Origin: Spongiactinospora rosea
GTDB taxonomy: Bacteria; Actinomycetota; Actinomycetes; Streptosporangiales; Streptosporangiaceae
Reading direction: 5' to 3'
Length of the DNA stretch: 64,000 nt
Assembly (NCBI RefSeq): GCF_003315795.1
Contig: NZ_QMEY01000002.1
Location: 1-64,000, forward strand
In this document: in pieces, positions 18,062-26,786 of the stretch
How the letters are laid out: each line of letters begins with the position of its first letter
Numbering within the stretch: position 1 is the stretch's first letter
Made by a program: the position numbers and the translations under genes
Notes under the pieces: generated by a model
Databases searched by the model: none
What the model was told of the DNA's origin: nothing
What the model saw: only the letters and a program-made list of their open reading frames with translations

Positions 18062-18735
18062 TCGGCATCACCGCGACCGCGACCGGCGCGCTCGTCCTGA
18101 CCGCCGTCATCATCGCCAGCGTCACAGCCGTACTCCCGGGCGACGCCTGCGCCCCCGACACCGCCTGCACAGCCCCAGCAACAGGAAACGCCTCAACGGT
18201 CATAGCCGCAGCCTCCCGCTGGCTCGGCACGCCCTACTCATGGGGAGGAGGCGGACTCGACGGCCCCACCCGCGGAATCGGCCGGGGCGCGAACACGATC
18301 GGCTTCGACTGTTCCGGCCTCACCCGCTACGCCTGGTACCAGGCCGGAGTCACCCTTCCCCGTATCGCCGCCGACCAATGGCACGCCCTCCCGCACATCC
18401 CACCGGGTCAGCAGGCCCCGGGCGACCTCGTGTTCTTCCAGGGTTCCGGCGGCAGCCCCGACGACCCCGGCCACGTCGGCCTCGTCCTCGACGCCGACCG
18501 CATGATCGAGGCCCCCGCCACCGGCCTCCCCGTCCGCATCAGCCGGTACACCACCCGCCCTGACCTGACCGGCTACGCCCGCCCCGCACACAACGAGGGC
18601 GGGCCAGCCGTAGCCGACCCGCCCCGTGAGCGGTGTTGTCAGACGTCCCCGCCGCGTAGGCGGCAGGCGCGTTCGTCGGTCAGGTCGAGGAAGATCGCGG
18701 GAAGTTCCTCCAGGCCAAGATCGAGAGCGCGGTGA
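18058..18735 (+). CDS. NlpC/P60 (C40) cell-wall hydrolase
   Basis: Start ATG 18058 overlaps the previous stop (ATGA). Residues 5-25 form a signal anchor. The C40 domain shows the catalytic Cys in GFDCSGLTRYAW, the His in PGHVGLVLD, and a third polar residue later. The enzyme would cut peptidoglycan peptides to let the transfer apparatus cross the wall, a common role of such genes in Gram-positive conjugation modules. The last 45 residues are basic and overlap the convergent gene at 18639; the functional domain ends near residue 180. Confidence 0.82.
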   Translation: MIGITATATGALVLTAVIIASVTAVLPGDACAPDTACTAPATGNASTVIAAASRWLGTPYSWGGGGLDGPTRGIGRGANTIGFDCSGLTRYAWYQAGVTLPRIAADQWHALPHIPPGQQAPGDLVFFQGSGGSPDDPGHVGLVLDADRMIEAPATGLPVRISRYTTRPDLTGYARPAHNEGGPAVADPPRERCCQTSPPRRRQARSSVRSRKIAGSSSRPRSRAR

Positions 18736-18977
18736 ATGCGGTGCCAGCCGTCGATCACCAGGCGGTTGCCGGGTGGTGGTGCGTACGGCAGGGGCACGAT
18801 CAGAAGGGGCTTGGCGATATCGACGGTGGCCGCGTGGTCAGGGTCGACCCGGATGAGGCCCATGACGCCGGTCAACGTCCGGATAGCAGCCGGGCGTATT
18901 GGGTGGCGTCGGGCCAGTCGGCTGGCCAGGGCTACATCCCATGCCCACCCCAGAAGGGTGAACACCTCGTCGTCCAT
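18639..18977 (-). CDS. Small ParB-like protein
   Basis: ATG 18977 with GAGGAGC upstream gives 112 residues. The centre, PPPGNRLVIDGWHRIHRALDLG, resembles the (I/V)DGxHR block of ParB/Srx-type domains, and the N-terminal part (ALASRLARRHP) is helical. It may bind DNA or nucleotide as a partition-like accessory. Its 3' end overlaps the end of the C40 hydrolase gene on the other strand by 97 bp. It is probably cotranscribed after the gene at 18988, ten bases away. Family placement is tentative. Confidence 0.6.
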   Translation of the reverse strand: MDDEVFTLLGWAWDVALASRLARRHPIRPAAIRTLTGVMGLIRVDPDHAATVDIAKPLLIVPLPYAPPPGNRLVIDGWHRIHRALDLGLEELPAIFLDLTDERACRLRGGDV

Positions 18978-18987
18978 CGTGCTCCTC

Positions 18988-19881
18988 TCAGGCGTCCTGG
19001 GGCTTGGCGACGCGGAAGCGGCTGGGGCGTTCGCTGACGAGTTCGGCCTCGCCGTTTCGCGCGAGGGTGTCCAGCGCGTTGGCGACGGCACCGGACGAAC
19101 GGTTGAGGACCTTCGCGATCTCGTTGGCGGTGAACGCGAGGTCCGGGTGCTTGGTCAGGTGCTCCAGGACGTGCGGGCGTAGCGGACGAGGGGTGTTGCG
19201 GTTCGACCCCCATGCGGTGGTGGTACCGGTGACCTTGGGCTGGCCGACCCGCGCGGCCTTGCGCACGTCCGCCGTGCCCCCGTAGATGGACTCCAGGCCG
19301 GTGGCGAACGCCGCCTCGTCGTCGGCCAGTAGTGCCGCGTAGGTGGTCGTGACGGCGGTGAGAAGGTCGGTCAGGGCCTGGCGGGCGTCTTCGACCATGC
19401 GGGCCTTGGCAAGGGTCTGAGCGGCCTGCTGACGACGGGCGTCCTCTTCGGCTTGGGCACGTGCCAATTCGGCTTCGGCGGTCGCGCGGCGGTCGGCCTC
19501 CTGCTCCAGAATGCGCATCGCGTCCTGAAGGGACATTGCCGGGGCGTTGGCGGGGGGTACGTCCGGCGTTGTCTCAGCGTCAGGTGTCGTGGGGGGCTCG
19601 TCCGGCTGAGCCGGGGCGTCGGGGCTGACCGGGGCCCATGTGTCGGGGAGGGGGCGGCCCTGGTCACTACGGCCGCCATGGGTACGGACGGCCCGCCCCG
19701 CTTCGGCGAACGCGGTGAGCGCCTTGGTAGCGGTCGGGCGCGACACACCAGCCGCCTCGACGATCGTTGTGATGGGTACGCCGGGGTTGGCAATAAGGGC
19801 CTCCCACACCTTGGCCGCCGCGCCTTCCGGGCGGAATTCAGCCGGGGCGGCGATGTTCTCGACCGTCTGGTCGTTCGACAT
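18988..19881 (-). CDS. Winged-helix DNA-binding protein with coiled coil
   Basis: ATG 19881 is preceded by GAAGGG. The 297-residue product has two HTH regions: residues about 20-65 (VWEALIANPGVPITTIVEAAG, then RPTATKALTAFAEAGRAV) and the C-terminal 60 (VLEHLTKHPDLAFTANEIAKVL, then GAVANALDTLARNGEAELV). Between them lie a Pro-rich linker and an Ala/Glu-rich coiled coil (residues about 125-175). The arrangement suggests a dimeric regulator of the transfer module that binds two sites. It sits at the 5' end of a minus-strand pair converging on the transfer operon. Confidence 0.68.
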   Translation of the reverse strand: MSNDQTVENIAAPAEFRPEGAAAKVWEALIANPGVPITTIVEAAGVSRPTATKALTAFAEAGRAVRTHGGRSDQGRPLPDTWAPVSPDAPAQPDEPPTTPDAETTPDVPPANAPAMSLQDAMRILEQEADRRATAEAELARAQAEEDARRQQAAQTLAKARMVEDARQALTDLLTAVTTTYAALLADDEAAFATGLESIYGGTADVRKAARVGQPKVTGTTTAWGSNRNTPRPLRPHVLEHLTKHPDLAFTANEIAKVLNRSSGAVANALDTLARNGEAELVSERPSRFRVAKPQDA

Positions 19882-20427
19882 TTTCGATTTCCCTTCGGTT
19901 CGATTGGCGGCCCGCATTAAGCGGGGCCGTTCTTCCGTACATGACGACCATTTCTCGATTCCGAACGCGACGCAAACCAATACGGTGAAGCGCGGCACAA
20001 ATAATGGATCTCCGATCCCCAAGACAGGCAATGAATCCTTGGCCGACTCGTCCGGTCAGACCTGCCTCTCCCATACAGGATGAGCGGTAAATACTCCACA
20101 CAGCCGGCCACCAGCCTTTGAAAGGCAGGCTCTTAATCATCGTGAATAGCTTTGAGGGGAATGGAGCGATGAGGTTCGGGCCCGCTCGCTCCTGCCGGAT
20201 TCTCGTCTGGTAAGGCGAGTCGGGCGGCCCACCGGTAGCCCCGGCGACCGCCCGACCTGCGCGTACGCCCCAGCACAGGGGGGCCGGGCAAAACGGCGGG
20301 CCGAACAGTAGGCCGAACGGCACACCGGTCGGCAGGCCCGGAGCGCAGTCGCGCAAAGTTCCCGCAACGAAGGACTCACGCCCCCGAGAAGTCAGTCTTT
20401 CTCGCGACGAACCGCCCCTACGCTGAG
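19882..20427. other. Long non-coding region with stem-loop, candidate oriT or promoter
   Basis: No gene is supported in these 545 bp. GTCGGGCGG (20219-20227) and CCGCCCGAC (20248-20256) form a perfect 9-bp stem around a 20-base GC-rich loop. The stretch around 19915-20110 is distinctly AT-richer. It presumably contains the promoter for the winged-helix gene. Because no other large non-coding gap lies next to the transfer genes, it is the best candidate for an origin of transfer, but no nic-site motif is recognisable. Confidence 0.4.
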
Positions 20428-20464
20428 GGTGGGACCAGCCGGATAGCAGCCGGTTGGTCCCACC
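20428..20464 (-). terminator. Strong hairpin terminator
   Basis: GGTGGGACCAGCCGG (20428-20442) pairs with CCGGTTGGTCCCACC (20450-20464) through 15 bp with one G-T wobble and a 7-base loop. It starts 14 bases downstream of the stop of the minus-strand ATPase gene at 20479, so it most likely ends that transcript; a T run is absent, as is usual in high-GC actinomycetes. Confidence 0.75.
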
Positions 20465-20478
20465 TTCTCCCCCAGCGT

Positions 20479-20955
20479 CTACGCGGCCTCGGGCAGACCG
20501 AGCTCCGCCCAGACGAGGTGGCCGCGTTGCGGACTTCCGTCGCAGCCGAGGGTCACGGCGAACTCGGCGATGGCCGCCAACCCTCCTCGGCTTTCGTGAT
20601 CCTCGCGTACCTCGATGGCGGGTATCCCGGAGCCGCCGAGGTCGCGGACCGCGACGCAGACGGTCGCCCTCGGACCACCGTGGTCGCTGATCGCCATGCC
20701 GTTGGCCCCCATCCCGACATGGACGCAGAACCAGCCGCCACGCTGACCCGAGATGGTGTGCCGCAGCGCGTTTCCAGCGAATTCCGAGACAGCGAACTCG
20801 GCCTGCTCCGCGAAGCGAGTATTGGCGAGAAGGAACCCGACGAAGTCACGCGCCCCGCCGATCTCGTCGACTCGGCCATGGAATGATCTGCGCCAGTTGA
20901 GCGCGGATGTGTCCCCGCCGATCCACGGAGCCCGAACGCCGTATTGGACGTTCAC
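20479..20955 (-). CDS. ATP-binding anti-sigma-factor-like protein (HATPase_c_2)
   Basis: GTG 20955 with AAAGGGGG ten bases upstream gives 158 residues. It is a stand-alone GHKL ATPase domain: N-box EFAVSEFAGNALRHT (residues about 63-77), then VRDLGGSG and SRGGLAAIAEFA in place of the G1/G2 boxes. Actinomycetes carry many such RsbW/SpoIIAB-like proteins that bind sigma factors or anti-anti-sigma factors. No sigma partner is adjacent, though the SARP-like gene upstream is on the same strand. A second homologue lies at 25098. Confidence 0.75.
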   Translation of the reverse strand: MNVQYGVRAPWIGGDTSALNWRRSFHGRVDEIGGARDFVGFLLANTRFAEQAEFAVSEFAGNALRHTISGQRGGWFCVHVGMGANGMAISDHGGPRATVCVAVRDLGGSGIPAIEVREDHESRGGLAAIAEFAVTLGCDGSPQRGHLVWAELGLPEAA

Positions 20956-21066
20956 GATAACGTACCCCCTTTGAATCCATGCGTTGTATCGTGCGCGCAC
21001 GCGCACGTCGCATATCGGGGCTCGACTCGTGGGCTCCCGTCAAGTCGCCGACAGTGGCATGCCTCC

Positions 21067-21930
21067 TCATTCGGAGTCGGTCATGCCGCGATAGAACTGC
21101 TCTGTTTTCGAGGACGGTCTTCTTCCTCGGGCACGGAGCTGTTCGTGCAGTTCCTCATAGCAGTAATGGATGGCCTGTGGCCTGCCGAGCCGCCTGTAGA
21201 CCTCCATCCGCCTGCGGTACAGGTGCTCGGCGACCGGGTCGAGTCCTGTGGCCCGTTCGAGGTGGCCGGCTTCCTGCTCGGGGCGCTCCGCAAGATCGGC
21301 GAGCTGGGCGAGGGCTTGGACGATGCCACGGTTCAGGGCGCCCGCCGTGTGTCGCGCCCAGTCATGCGGGACGCCGGGGAGATAGGGGCCGACGTACAGT
21401 TCCACGGCAGCGTTCAATCCGGCGATCTTCTCCGGGCCGGTGGCCAGCGCCGCCGCGGCGAGGAGGTCACGGATCTGCCAGACGTCGCAGGTATAAAGGT
21501 CTGGGTTAATTCGGTAGCCGGTGCCGCCTTTGAACTGGATGACGACTCGTCCATAGTTGCCTGGTAGGCCCAGGGCGTCGCACATCTTGGCACGGGTCGC
21601 CTTGAGGAGACCGGCGAACCGATCGCCGGGGACGTCCGCATCGGGCCAGAGTTTGTCGGCGGCGACGGTTTTGCTCAGCAGGCATGTCCGATGTTCAGCG
21701 AGCAACCCAAGAAGCACCCAGGTGTCAGTGCCCCAGCCGCCCGCCGTACGGCCGCGTCCCTCGATGGCGCACTGACCGACGAGGCGGATCGTGCCTCGCT
21801 TGGGGTCCCGCTGAGTGGCCTGTGGAAGTACCGGCGGCTGGACCGCCGTACGCCTGCGCCCGTTGAATGGACCGAAGGCCGTCGCCAGACCGATCAGACT
21901 CCGTGTCACAAGCGACGCTCCGATGAGCAT
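21067..21930 (-). CDS. BTAD-domain (SARP/AfsR-like) transcriptional regulator
   Basis: ATG 21930 is preceded by GGGAGG. The 287-residue protein has an OmpR-type winged helix near residues 45-140 (VLLGLLAEHRTCLLSKTVAADKLWP, then LLKATRAKMCDALG, then IQFKGGTGYRI). A bacterial transcriptional activation domain of TPR-like helices follows at about 150-270 (HLERATGLDPVAEHLYRRRMEVYRRLGR). This is the SARP layout. It likely regulates nearby specialised-metabolism genes, possibly the FxLD lanthipeptide cluster, though its target is not shown. N-terminal residues 1-40 form an unusual hydrophobic/basic extension. Confidence 0.78.
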   Translation of the reverse strand: MLIGASLVTRSLIGLATAFGPFNGRRRTAVQPPVLPQATQRDPKRGTIRLVGQCAIEGRGRTAGGWGTDTWVLLGLLAEHRTCLLSKTVAADKLWPDADVPGDRFAGLLKATRAKMCDALGLPGNYGRVVIQFKGGTGYRINPDLYTCDVWQIRDLLAAAALATGPEKIAGLNAAVELYVGPYLPGVPHDWARHTAGALNRGIVQALAQLADLAERPEQEAGHLERATGLDPVAEHLYRRRMEVYRRLGRPQAIHYCYEELHEQLRARGRRPSSKTEQFYRGMTDSE

Positions 21931-22173
21931 GATCGCCTCCCTTGGTTGAGCGTTCGCACTGATCAGACCGTGCGCGGTGCCGAAGCAGCGGCCCTGAAAC
22001 TCCGCACGACGGCTACTGACCAGCGGCAAAGCGGCCAACCCCGCGAGAACGCCCTCCACCAATGGACATCCGGGGCCCAATGCCCCCGTGGTGAGAACTC
22101 ACCATCGCGTGGAACCACCCAGCAACCATCACACCCAGTACGCGATCCACTACCCTCTGACCAGGGGGTGTCA

Positions 22174-23172
22174 GTGGACGGACAAGATCAGCTCAATGCG
22201 CGTCGCCTGCTGGAAGGCGTCGTTCCGGACGAGATCTTCGCGTCCTACTCCAAGCTCCTCGCTCAAGACGGCTGCCCCGAAGGCGACGCCGCGTCCCTGC
22301 TCGGAGGCAACGACCAACCAGCAGAACTCACCGCCCGCGGAATGGCGCACCTCCGGCCGGACGGCCCCATGGCCCCGCCGCGCCTCGTACCTGCACCCCC
22401 AGAACTCGCCTTGCAAGGCGTCCTGGCCGAACTCTCCCGCCGCCTCGTCAGCGATCAAGAACGATTGCTGGCCGGTCACCGCCGGCTGAGCGACTGGCAC
22501 CAGACACCGGCCGCCAACTCCACCGCGGCCATGGACCGCCTCGTCCAGATCGTCACCGACCGAGACGAGATCAGCCGCCTGTCCTACGCGCTCATCAACG
22601 CCGCCCGGCACGACTGGCTAACGCTGGACAACTACGTCCTCGAAGCGCCCGTCGAGGACTCCACCGGCTTCGCCCCACTCCCCGTCTTCGAGGGCCAAGT
22701 CCAGTGCCGCGCGATCTACGAGACCCGCTGCGCGGAACATCCCATCGGCGCGAAGACGATCGAGGCCGCGGTGGAAGCAGGCGAACAGGCCCGCCTCCTG
22801 CCTCGCATCGGCATGAAAATGAAGCTCGCGGACGAGGCGGTCGCGCTCCTCCCGCTCACCCCCACCGGAATGAGCGGGGCACTGCTCGTACGCTCGCCCG
22901 TCATCGTCGGCGCGCTGCGCGAGTACTTCGAGCTGCTGTGGGAGCGAGCGATCCCGTACGGCAGCGCGAAAGCGGCGGGGCCGCTCACCCTCGCGCAATC
23001 GCAGGTATTGCGGCTGCTCACCCAAGGTTTGCCCGACGAGGCCATCGCCCGGCAGATGGACATCAGCGTCAACACCATGCGCAGACACTGGACCGCCATT
23101 CGCGACGCCCTGGGCGTCGAGACCCGTTTCGCCGCCGGAGCCGCAGCCGTACGCCGCGGCTGGATCAACTGA
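22174..23172 (+). CDS. LuxR-type HTH regulator
   Basis: Start GTG 22174 was chosen because AGGGGG lies five to six bases before it; the frame extends upstream only as a shadow of the divergent regulator. The C-terminal 65 residues are a LuxR/GerE helix-turn-helix (LTLAQSQVLRLLTQGLPDEAIARQM, then VNTMRRHWTAIRDALG). The N-terminal 260 residues look like the TrmB/phospholipase-D-like sensor region common in actinomycete regulators (SRLVSDQERLLAG-type helices, GMKMKLADEAVALLPL). It sits 16 bp upstream of the S9 peptidase gene and is probably cotranscribed with it. Regulation of the lanthipeptide genes is plausible. Confidence 0.78.
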   Translation: MDGQDQLNARRLLEGVVPDEIFASYSKLLAQDGCPEGDAASLLGGNDQPAELTARGMAHLRPDGPMAPPRLVPAPPELALQGVLAELSRRLVSDQERLLAGHRRLSDWHQTPAANSTAAMDRLVQIVTDRDEISRLSYALINAARHDWLTLDNYVLEAPVEDSTGFAPLPVFEGQVQCRAIYETRCAEHPIGAKTIEAAVEAGEQARLLPRIGMKMKLADEAVALLPLTPTGMSGALLVRSPVIVGALREYFELLWERAIPYGSAKAAGPLTLAQSQVLRLLTQGLPDEAIARQMDISVNTMRRHWTAIRDALGVETRFAAGAAAVRRGWIN

Positions 23173-23188
23173 GAACCGAAAGGCCCTC

Positions 23189-25021
23189 ATGCCCGGATAC
23201 CTGGAATTCGTCCCCCGGCAGCGATTCCTGCCCACCATCGCACTGTCCCCGGATGGCGCATTGGTCGCCTACTCCAGCCACGCCTCCGGGCGCTACGACC
23301 TGTGGGTCATCCCGGTCACCGGCGGGGAACCGCGCCGATTGGCGGGCTTCGACGACCGGACGGTACGGCAGATCGCCTGGACCCCCTCCGGCGACAAACT
23401 GGTATTCACTGCCGACGAAAACGGTGACGAACAGTTCCGCCTCTACCTCGTCGCCCTGGACGGCAGCGGCCTGACCGAGATCGACCCCGGCCCGGACTGC
23501 CAGCGGGTCCTCGCCGGATCACCGTTCGACCCGACCGGCCGTCTTCTTGCGTACACCGCCAACGACCGCGACCCCGCCGCCCAGGACCTCATCGTCCGTG
23601 ACCTGGCGACCGGCGACCATCGCCGTTACACGCCTCCCGACGACGAGGCGTTCGAGGCGATCAGCATCTCTCCAGACGGGCGCTGGCTGCTGTCCACGGG
23701 TTTCCGTTCCAACACCGACATCGCCGCCTACCTCACCGACCTGAACGCCCTGGTCGCCGACCCGATCTGTGTCACGGCCAACCTCGGGGAAGGCGTTTTC
23801 GACCCCGGCGTGTGGGCGGCCGACTCCAGCGGCTTCCACCTGCTCACCGACCACTGGAGCGAGTTCACCGCCGCCGCCTTCTACGACCTCGCGACCGGCA
23901 CTCTGCACCCGATCGCCTGCCCGGACTGGGACGTCGAGGCCCTCGACGCCGCCGCAGGAGTACGCCTCTGGTCGGTCAACGAGACCGGCCGCTCTCGCCT
24001 GGGCGCCGACCGCGACGGCTCCCCGCTCCCGCTGCCGGACATCCCGCCCGGCGTCATCGCCAGCCTGTCCCTGGCGCGGAACGCCTCCCACGCTGTCATC
24101 CTGATCGACTCCGCCGCGAGGCCGGCCGAACTCGCGGTCGTTGACCTGCGACGCCAGGAGTTCCGGTACCTCACCGACACCCGGCCCCCCGCCCTACGTG
24201 TCATCGAGCCCGTCGCCCCCGAACTGATCACCTACCCGGCACGCGACGGCCGCGATGTCCACGCCCTGCTCTACCGCCCAGACGGCCCCGGCCCGCACCC
24301 GGTGCTGCTGTCCGTCCACGGCGGCCCAGAATCCCAGGAACGACCCATATACGCCCGTTCCGGCCTGTACCAGCACCTACTCCACCAGGGCATCGCCATC
24401 CTGGCCCCCAACATCGCCGGGTCCACCGGTTACGGCACCGCCCACCAGAAGCTCATCTACCGCGACTGGGGCGGCATCGACCTCGACGACCTCGACCACG
24501 CCATCCAGTACCTGCACACCCTGAGCTGGGCCGATACGACCCGCCTGGCCGCCATGGGCGCCTCCTACGGCGGTTTCGCGGCCCTGTCCTGCCTGGCCCG
24601 TCTGCCGTACTCCTGGGCCGCAGGCGTGTCCATCTGCGGCCCGAGCAACCTGCTCACGCTGGCGAAGAACTCACCACCCACCTGGAAGCCGTTCGTCGCC
24701 ACCGTCCTCGGCGACCCCGACACCCGCGCCGAACAGCTCCTGGAACGCAGCCCCGTCACCTACGCCGACGGCATCGCCGCCCCGCTGTTCGTCATCCAGG
24801 GGGCCAAAGATCCTCGCGTACCGCAGAGCGAATCCGACCAGATCGTCGCTCGCCTGCGCGAACGCGGCGTCGAAGTCCGCTATGACATCTACCCCGACGA
24901 GGGCCACGGCTTCACCAACCGCGCCAACGAGCTGGCCGCGTACGAGGCCATCAGCGCGTTCCTGCGCACCCACCTGATCGCCGCGACCGCCGACCACTCC
25001 GAACCTCTCCAGGTCGGCTAA
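23189..25021 (+). CDS. S9-family (prolyl oligopeptidase-type) serine peptidase
   Basis: The 610-residue protein has an N-terminal beta-propeller (residues about 10-340, with repeated [11 protein letters not shown], [11 protein letters not shown] and [14 protein letters not shown] blades) and a C-terminal alpha/beta hydrolase. Catalytic residues are visible: Ser in GASYGGF (about residue 459), Asp in QGAKDPRVP (about 540) and His in DEGHGF (about 572). No signal peptide is seen, so it is cytoplasmic. Relatives cleave short peptides, and prolyl-oligopeptidase-type enzymes are known to remove leaders of some lanthipeptides. The FxLD cluster lies about 1 kb downstream and lacks another protease, so a maturation role is possible. 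Confidence 0.87.
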   Translation: MPGYLEFVPRQRFLPTIALSPDGALVAYSSHASGRYDLWVIPVTGGEPRRLAGFDDRTVRQIAWTPSGDKLVFTADENGDEQFRLYLVALDGSGLTEIDPGPDCQRVLAGSPFDPTGRLLAYTANDRDPAAQDLIVRDLATGDHRRYTPPDDEAFEAISISPDGRWLLSTGFRSNTDIAAYLTDLNALVADPICVTANLGEGVFDPGVWAADSSGFHLLTDHWSEFTAAAFYDLATGTLHPIACPDWDVEALDAAAGVRLWSVNETGRSRLGADRDGSPLPLPDIPPGVIASLSLARNASHAVILIDSAARPAELAVVDLRRQEFRYLTDTRPPALRVIEPVAPELITYPARDGRDVHALLYRPDGPGPHPVLLSVHGGPESQERPIYARSGLYQHLLHQGIAILAPNIAGSTGYGTAHQKLIYRDWGGIDLDDLDHAIQYLHTLSWADTTRLAAMGASYGGFAALSCLARLPYSWAAGVSICGPSNLLTLAKNSPPTWKPFVATVLGDPDTRAEQLLERSPVTYADGIAAPLFVIQGAKDPRVPQSESDQIVARLRERGVEVRYDIYPDEGHGFTNRANELAAYEAISAFLRTHLIAATADHSEPLQVG

Positions 25022-25025
25022 CGCA

Positions 25026-25058
25026 GAGGTGCCCACCCGGTCTCCGAGTGGGCACCTC
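25026..25058 (+). terminator. Hairpin terminator after S9 peptidase
   Basis: GAGGTGCCCAC (25026-25036) and GTGGGCACCTC (25048-25058) form a perfect 11-bp stem with an 11-base loop, four bases after the peptidase stop codon. It can also serve the converging gene at 25098. Confidence 0.8.
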
Positions 25059-25097
25059 AGTCAGCGGTCAGCCTGATAGCAGCAGGCCGACATCACG

Positions 25098-25583
25098 CTA
25101 TCCCGTGGCGACGCCCGCAAGCCCGGCGTCCTTCGCTGTGAGATCCAGGTAGACCCACACCGTGTATCCGGTGGCCGGGTTACCGATCCGGGAGACGTCC
25201 ATGGCGAGTTCCCTGACGATCGCGAGCCCTCGGCCGCCCATCCCTGGCTCGTCGTCGGCCTGGTGACGTCCGAACCAAGGGCAGCCCGACCCGCCGAGGT
25301 CGTACACGCCGAGGTAGGCCGGGCCGTCGTACGGCAGACGGACCTCCACCCCGAACCAGCCACCCGCCTTACCGGAGCGGGTGTGGACCAGCGCGTTGGT
25401 CGCAAGCTCCGAAACGATGAGCCCGGCGTCGTCTTCGCGGCCGGTCCCGGCGAACAACGCCTCGACGATGTGCCGCGCTCGTCCGACCTGATCGCTTTCG
25501 CCGGGGAACACACACCGCCACGCCATTCGCTCGGGCGATCGCATCCATGCCTGTCGTCGTTGCCGTTTCGTTGTTCCGATCAT
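25098..25583 (-). CDS. ATP-binding anti-sigma-factor-like protein (HATPase_c_2)
   Basis: ATG 25583 with ACAGGAG upstream gives 161 residues. The GHKL fold is clear: N-box LIVSELATNALVHTRSG (about residues 55-71), G1-like YDLGGSGCPW and G2-like GMGGRGLAIVRELA. The protein is a stand-alone RsbW-like kinase/anti-sigma domain. Such genes are frequently paired with small regulatory genes in actinomycetes; the next minus-strand gene upstream (25666) may be its partner. It is shorter than two-component kinases and has no sensor. Confidence 0.78.
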   Translation of the reverse strand: MIGTTKRQRRQAWMRSPERMAWRCVFPGESDQVGRARHIVEALFAGTGREDDAGLIVSELATNALVHTRSGKAGGWFGVEVRLPYDGPAYLGVYDLGGSGCPWFGRHQADDEPGMGGRGLAIVRELAMDVSRIGNPATGYTVWVYLDLTAKDAGLAGVATG

Positions 25584-25665
25584 TGACGGTATTGCTCCTG
25601 TGATCGTTGGCTGTCGCAACCGGTCGGCGCGACGGCCCAATGGGGGCCCGACTTCACACCAAAGG

Positions 25666-25998
25666 TCAAGGCGTTCGAGATCCAGACGCCGGCGTACGCC
25701 TGGGCGACCGGCTCTTGAGTAACGCCACGATCTGCGCGGCGACCGCGAGGAGTTCCGTGGTGGGGCCGCTTCTGTCCCGCTGGTTGCCCCAGCGGTAGAC
25801 CCAGCCGATTCGACCAGCGTGATCGACGGAAACGAGGATGCTCGACCGGCGATATGTGGCGCGCAGCCAGATTCCCTTGTTCACCAGCCTGGTGGCGGTG
25901 ACCTCGTGATACCGGCTGAGCTCCTCTGCCAGTTCGCGGAGAAGGAACTCACGGTCGGTGTCGCGCATGAGACCAGCGAACCGCGCCGCCGCGCGCAC
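25666..25998 (-). CDS. Hypothetical protein, possibly regulatory partner of the adjacent HATPase
   Basis: The 110-residue frame (GTG 25998; ATG 25968 also possible, neither with a good ribosome binding site) has a believable core: REFLLRELAEELSRYHEVTA, then IWLRATYRRSSILVSVDHAG, then WVYRWGNQRD. The alternation of strands and a helix suggests a small alpha/beta domain, and the last 20 residues are basic. It precedes an RsbW-like ATPase on the same strand. I do not recognise the family. Confidence 0.5.
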   Translation of the reverse strand: MRAAARFAGLMRDTDREFLLRELAEELSRYHEVTATRLVNKGIWLRATYRRSSILVSVDHAGRIGWVYRWGNQRDRSGPTTELLAVAAQIVALLKSRSPRRTPASGSRTP

Positions 25999-26051
25999 AG
26001 GGGAGGGATTCGGTGACTCTATGTGGTCAACGTGGTCAAAGGGGGCCAGGC

Positions 26052-26786
26052 TCAGTCCCGGGGCAGGATGGCGGCTTTCGCCGCGTGGGCGAGGATGCCT
26101 TGGGTCGTGGCCGACAGGCCGAATCGATTCCAGTGGAAGATCAGTACATGCGTGAGAATGGCGCGCAGTCCACGTTCAAGGCGGCCTGCCGCCGCGGCCT
26201 CACCCAGGAGGCGACCCGCAGTCTCAAAGGCGGCGAACCAGGGAGCAGGCGGCTGGACGGAGACGAGCAAGAAGGAGCGAATGTCCGCCGCCAACTTGTC
26301 CACGCGCGAGTCGTATGCGGAGGGACGGATCGCGGCCACCCGCGCGAACACGTCGCCGCGCTCGAACCAGTCCAGCCCGGCGGCCTGGAGGAGTGCGTTG
26401 ATCAACAGGAGGGACAGCTCTCGGCGGCCGATTCCGGGGTCCTCCTGACGGAGGTAATCGAGTACGCCATGGCTGTCCGCACAGAACAGTTCATGCACGA
26501 TGCCCATACCGTCGGAGCCACCGAAGGCGAACGTCTCCGGCTCGTAAATGGTCGGCCACCAGCGCGCGACCATCAGCTCCTCAAAAGCCCGGTGCACAGC
26601 CGCGATATCCGCGCCGCGTAACCGTAGCCGCCAGCCGGGCGGCTTTCGCATGAACCACCAGTCTTTCAGCGCCCCTTCGGAACGCAAAAGCTCCAATCGC
26701 AGCCCAAGCCGTACGGCGCTGTCTCCATCGGGGAACTCGACCGCGAGCTGGTACCACTCGCCGTCGGTCAGCTGATCAGCAGGCAT
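26052..26786 (-). CDS. SpaB C-terminal/thiopeptide-type biosynthesis protein (glutamate-elimination domain)
   Basis: ATG 26786 is preceded by GGGATGGG and the gene overlaps the cyclase stop. The 244-residue protein matches the SpaB_C family: the N-terminal WYQLAVEFPDGDSAVRLGLRLELLRSEG block, then WWFMRKPPGWRLRLRG, then PETFAFGGSDGMGIVHELFCADS. In lanthipeptide pathways this domain eliminates glutamate from glutamylated Ser/Thr to give dehydroalanine/dehydrobutyrine. In FxLD clusters it is a separate protein, as here, working with the dehydratase at 27862. It is the last gene of the cluster. Confidence 0.85.
   Translation of the reverse strand: MPADQLTDGEWYQLAVEFPDGDSAVRLGLRLELLRSEGALKDWWFMRKPPGWRLRLRGADIAAVHRAFEELMVARWWPTIYEPETFAFGGSDGMGIVHELFCADSHGVLDYLRQEDPGIGRRELSLLLINALLQAAGLDWFERGDVFARVAAIRPSAYDSRVDKLAADIRSFLLVSVQPPAPWFAAFETAGRLLGEAAAAGRLERGLRAILTHVLIFHWNRFGLSATTQGILAHAAKAAILPRD

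Noticed and set aside
22080..22170. Longer upstream start for the LuxR-type regulator (frame open to 21691)
   Set aside because: The extension is antisense to the SARP-like gene and Pro/Arg-rich; the GTG at 22174 has the only good ribosome binding site.
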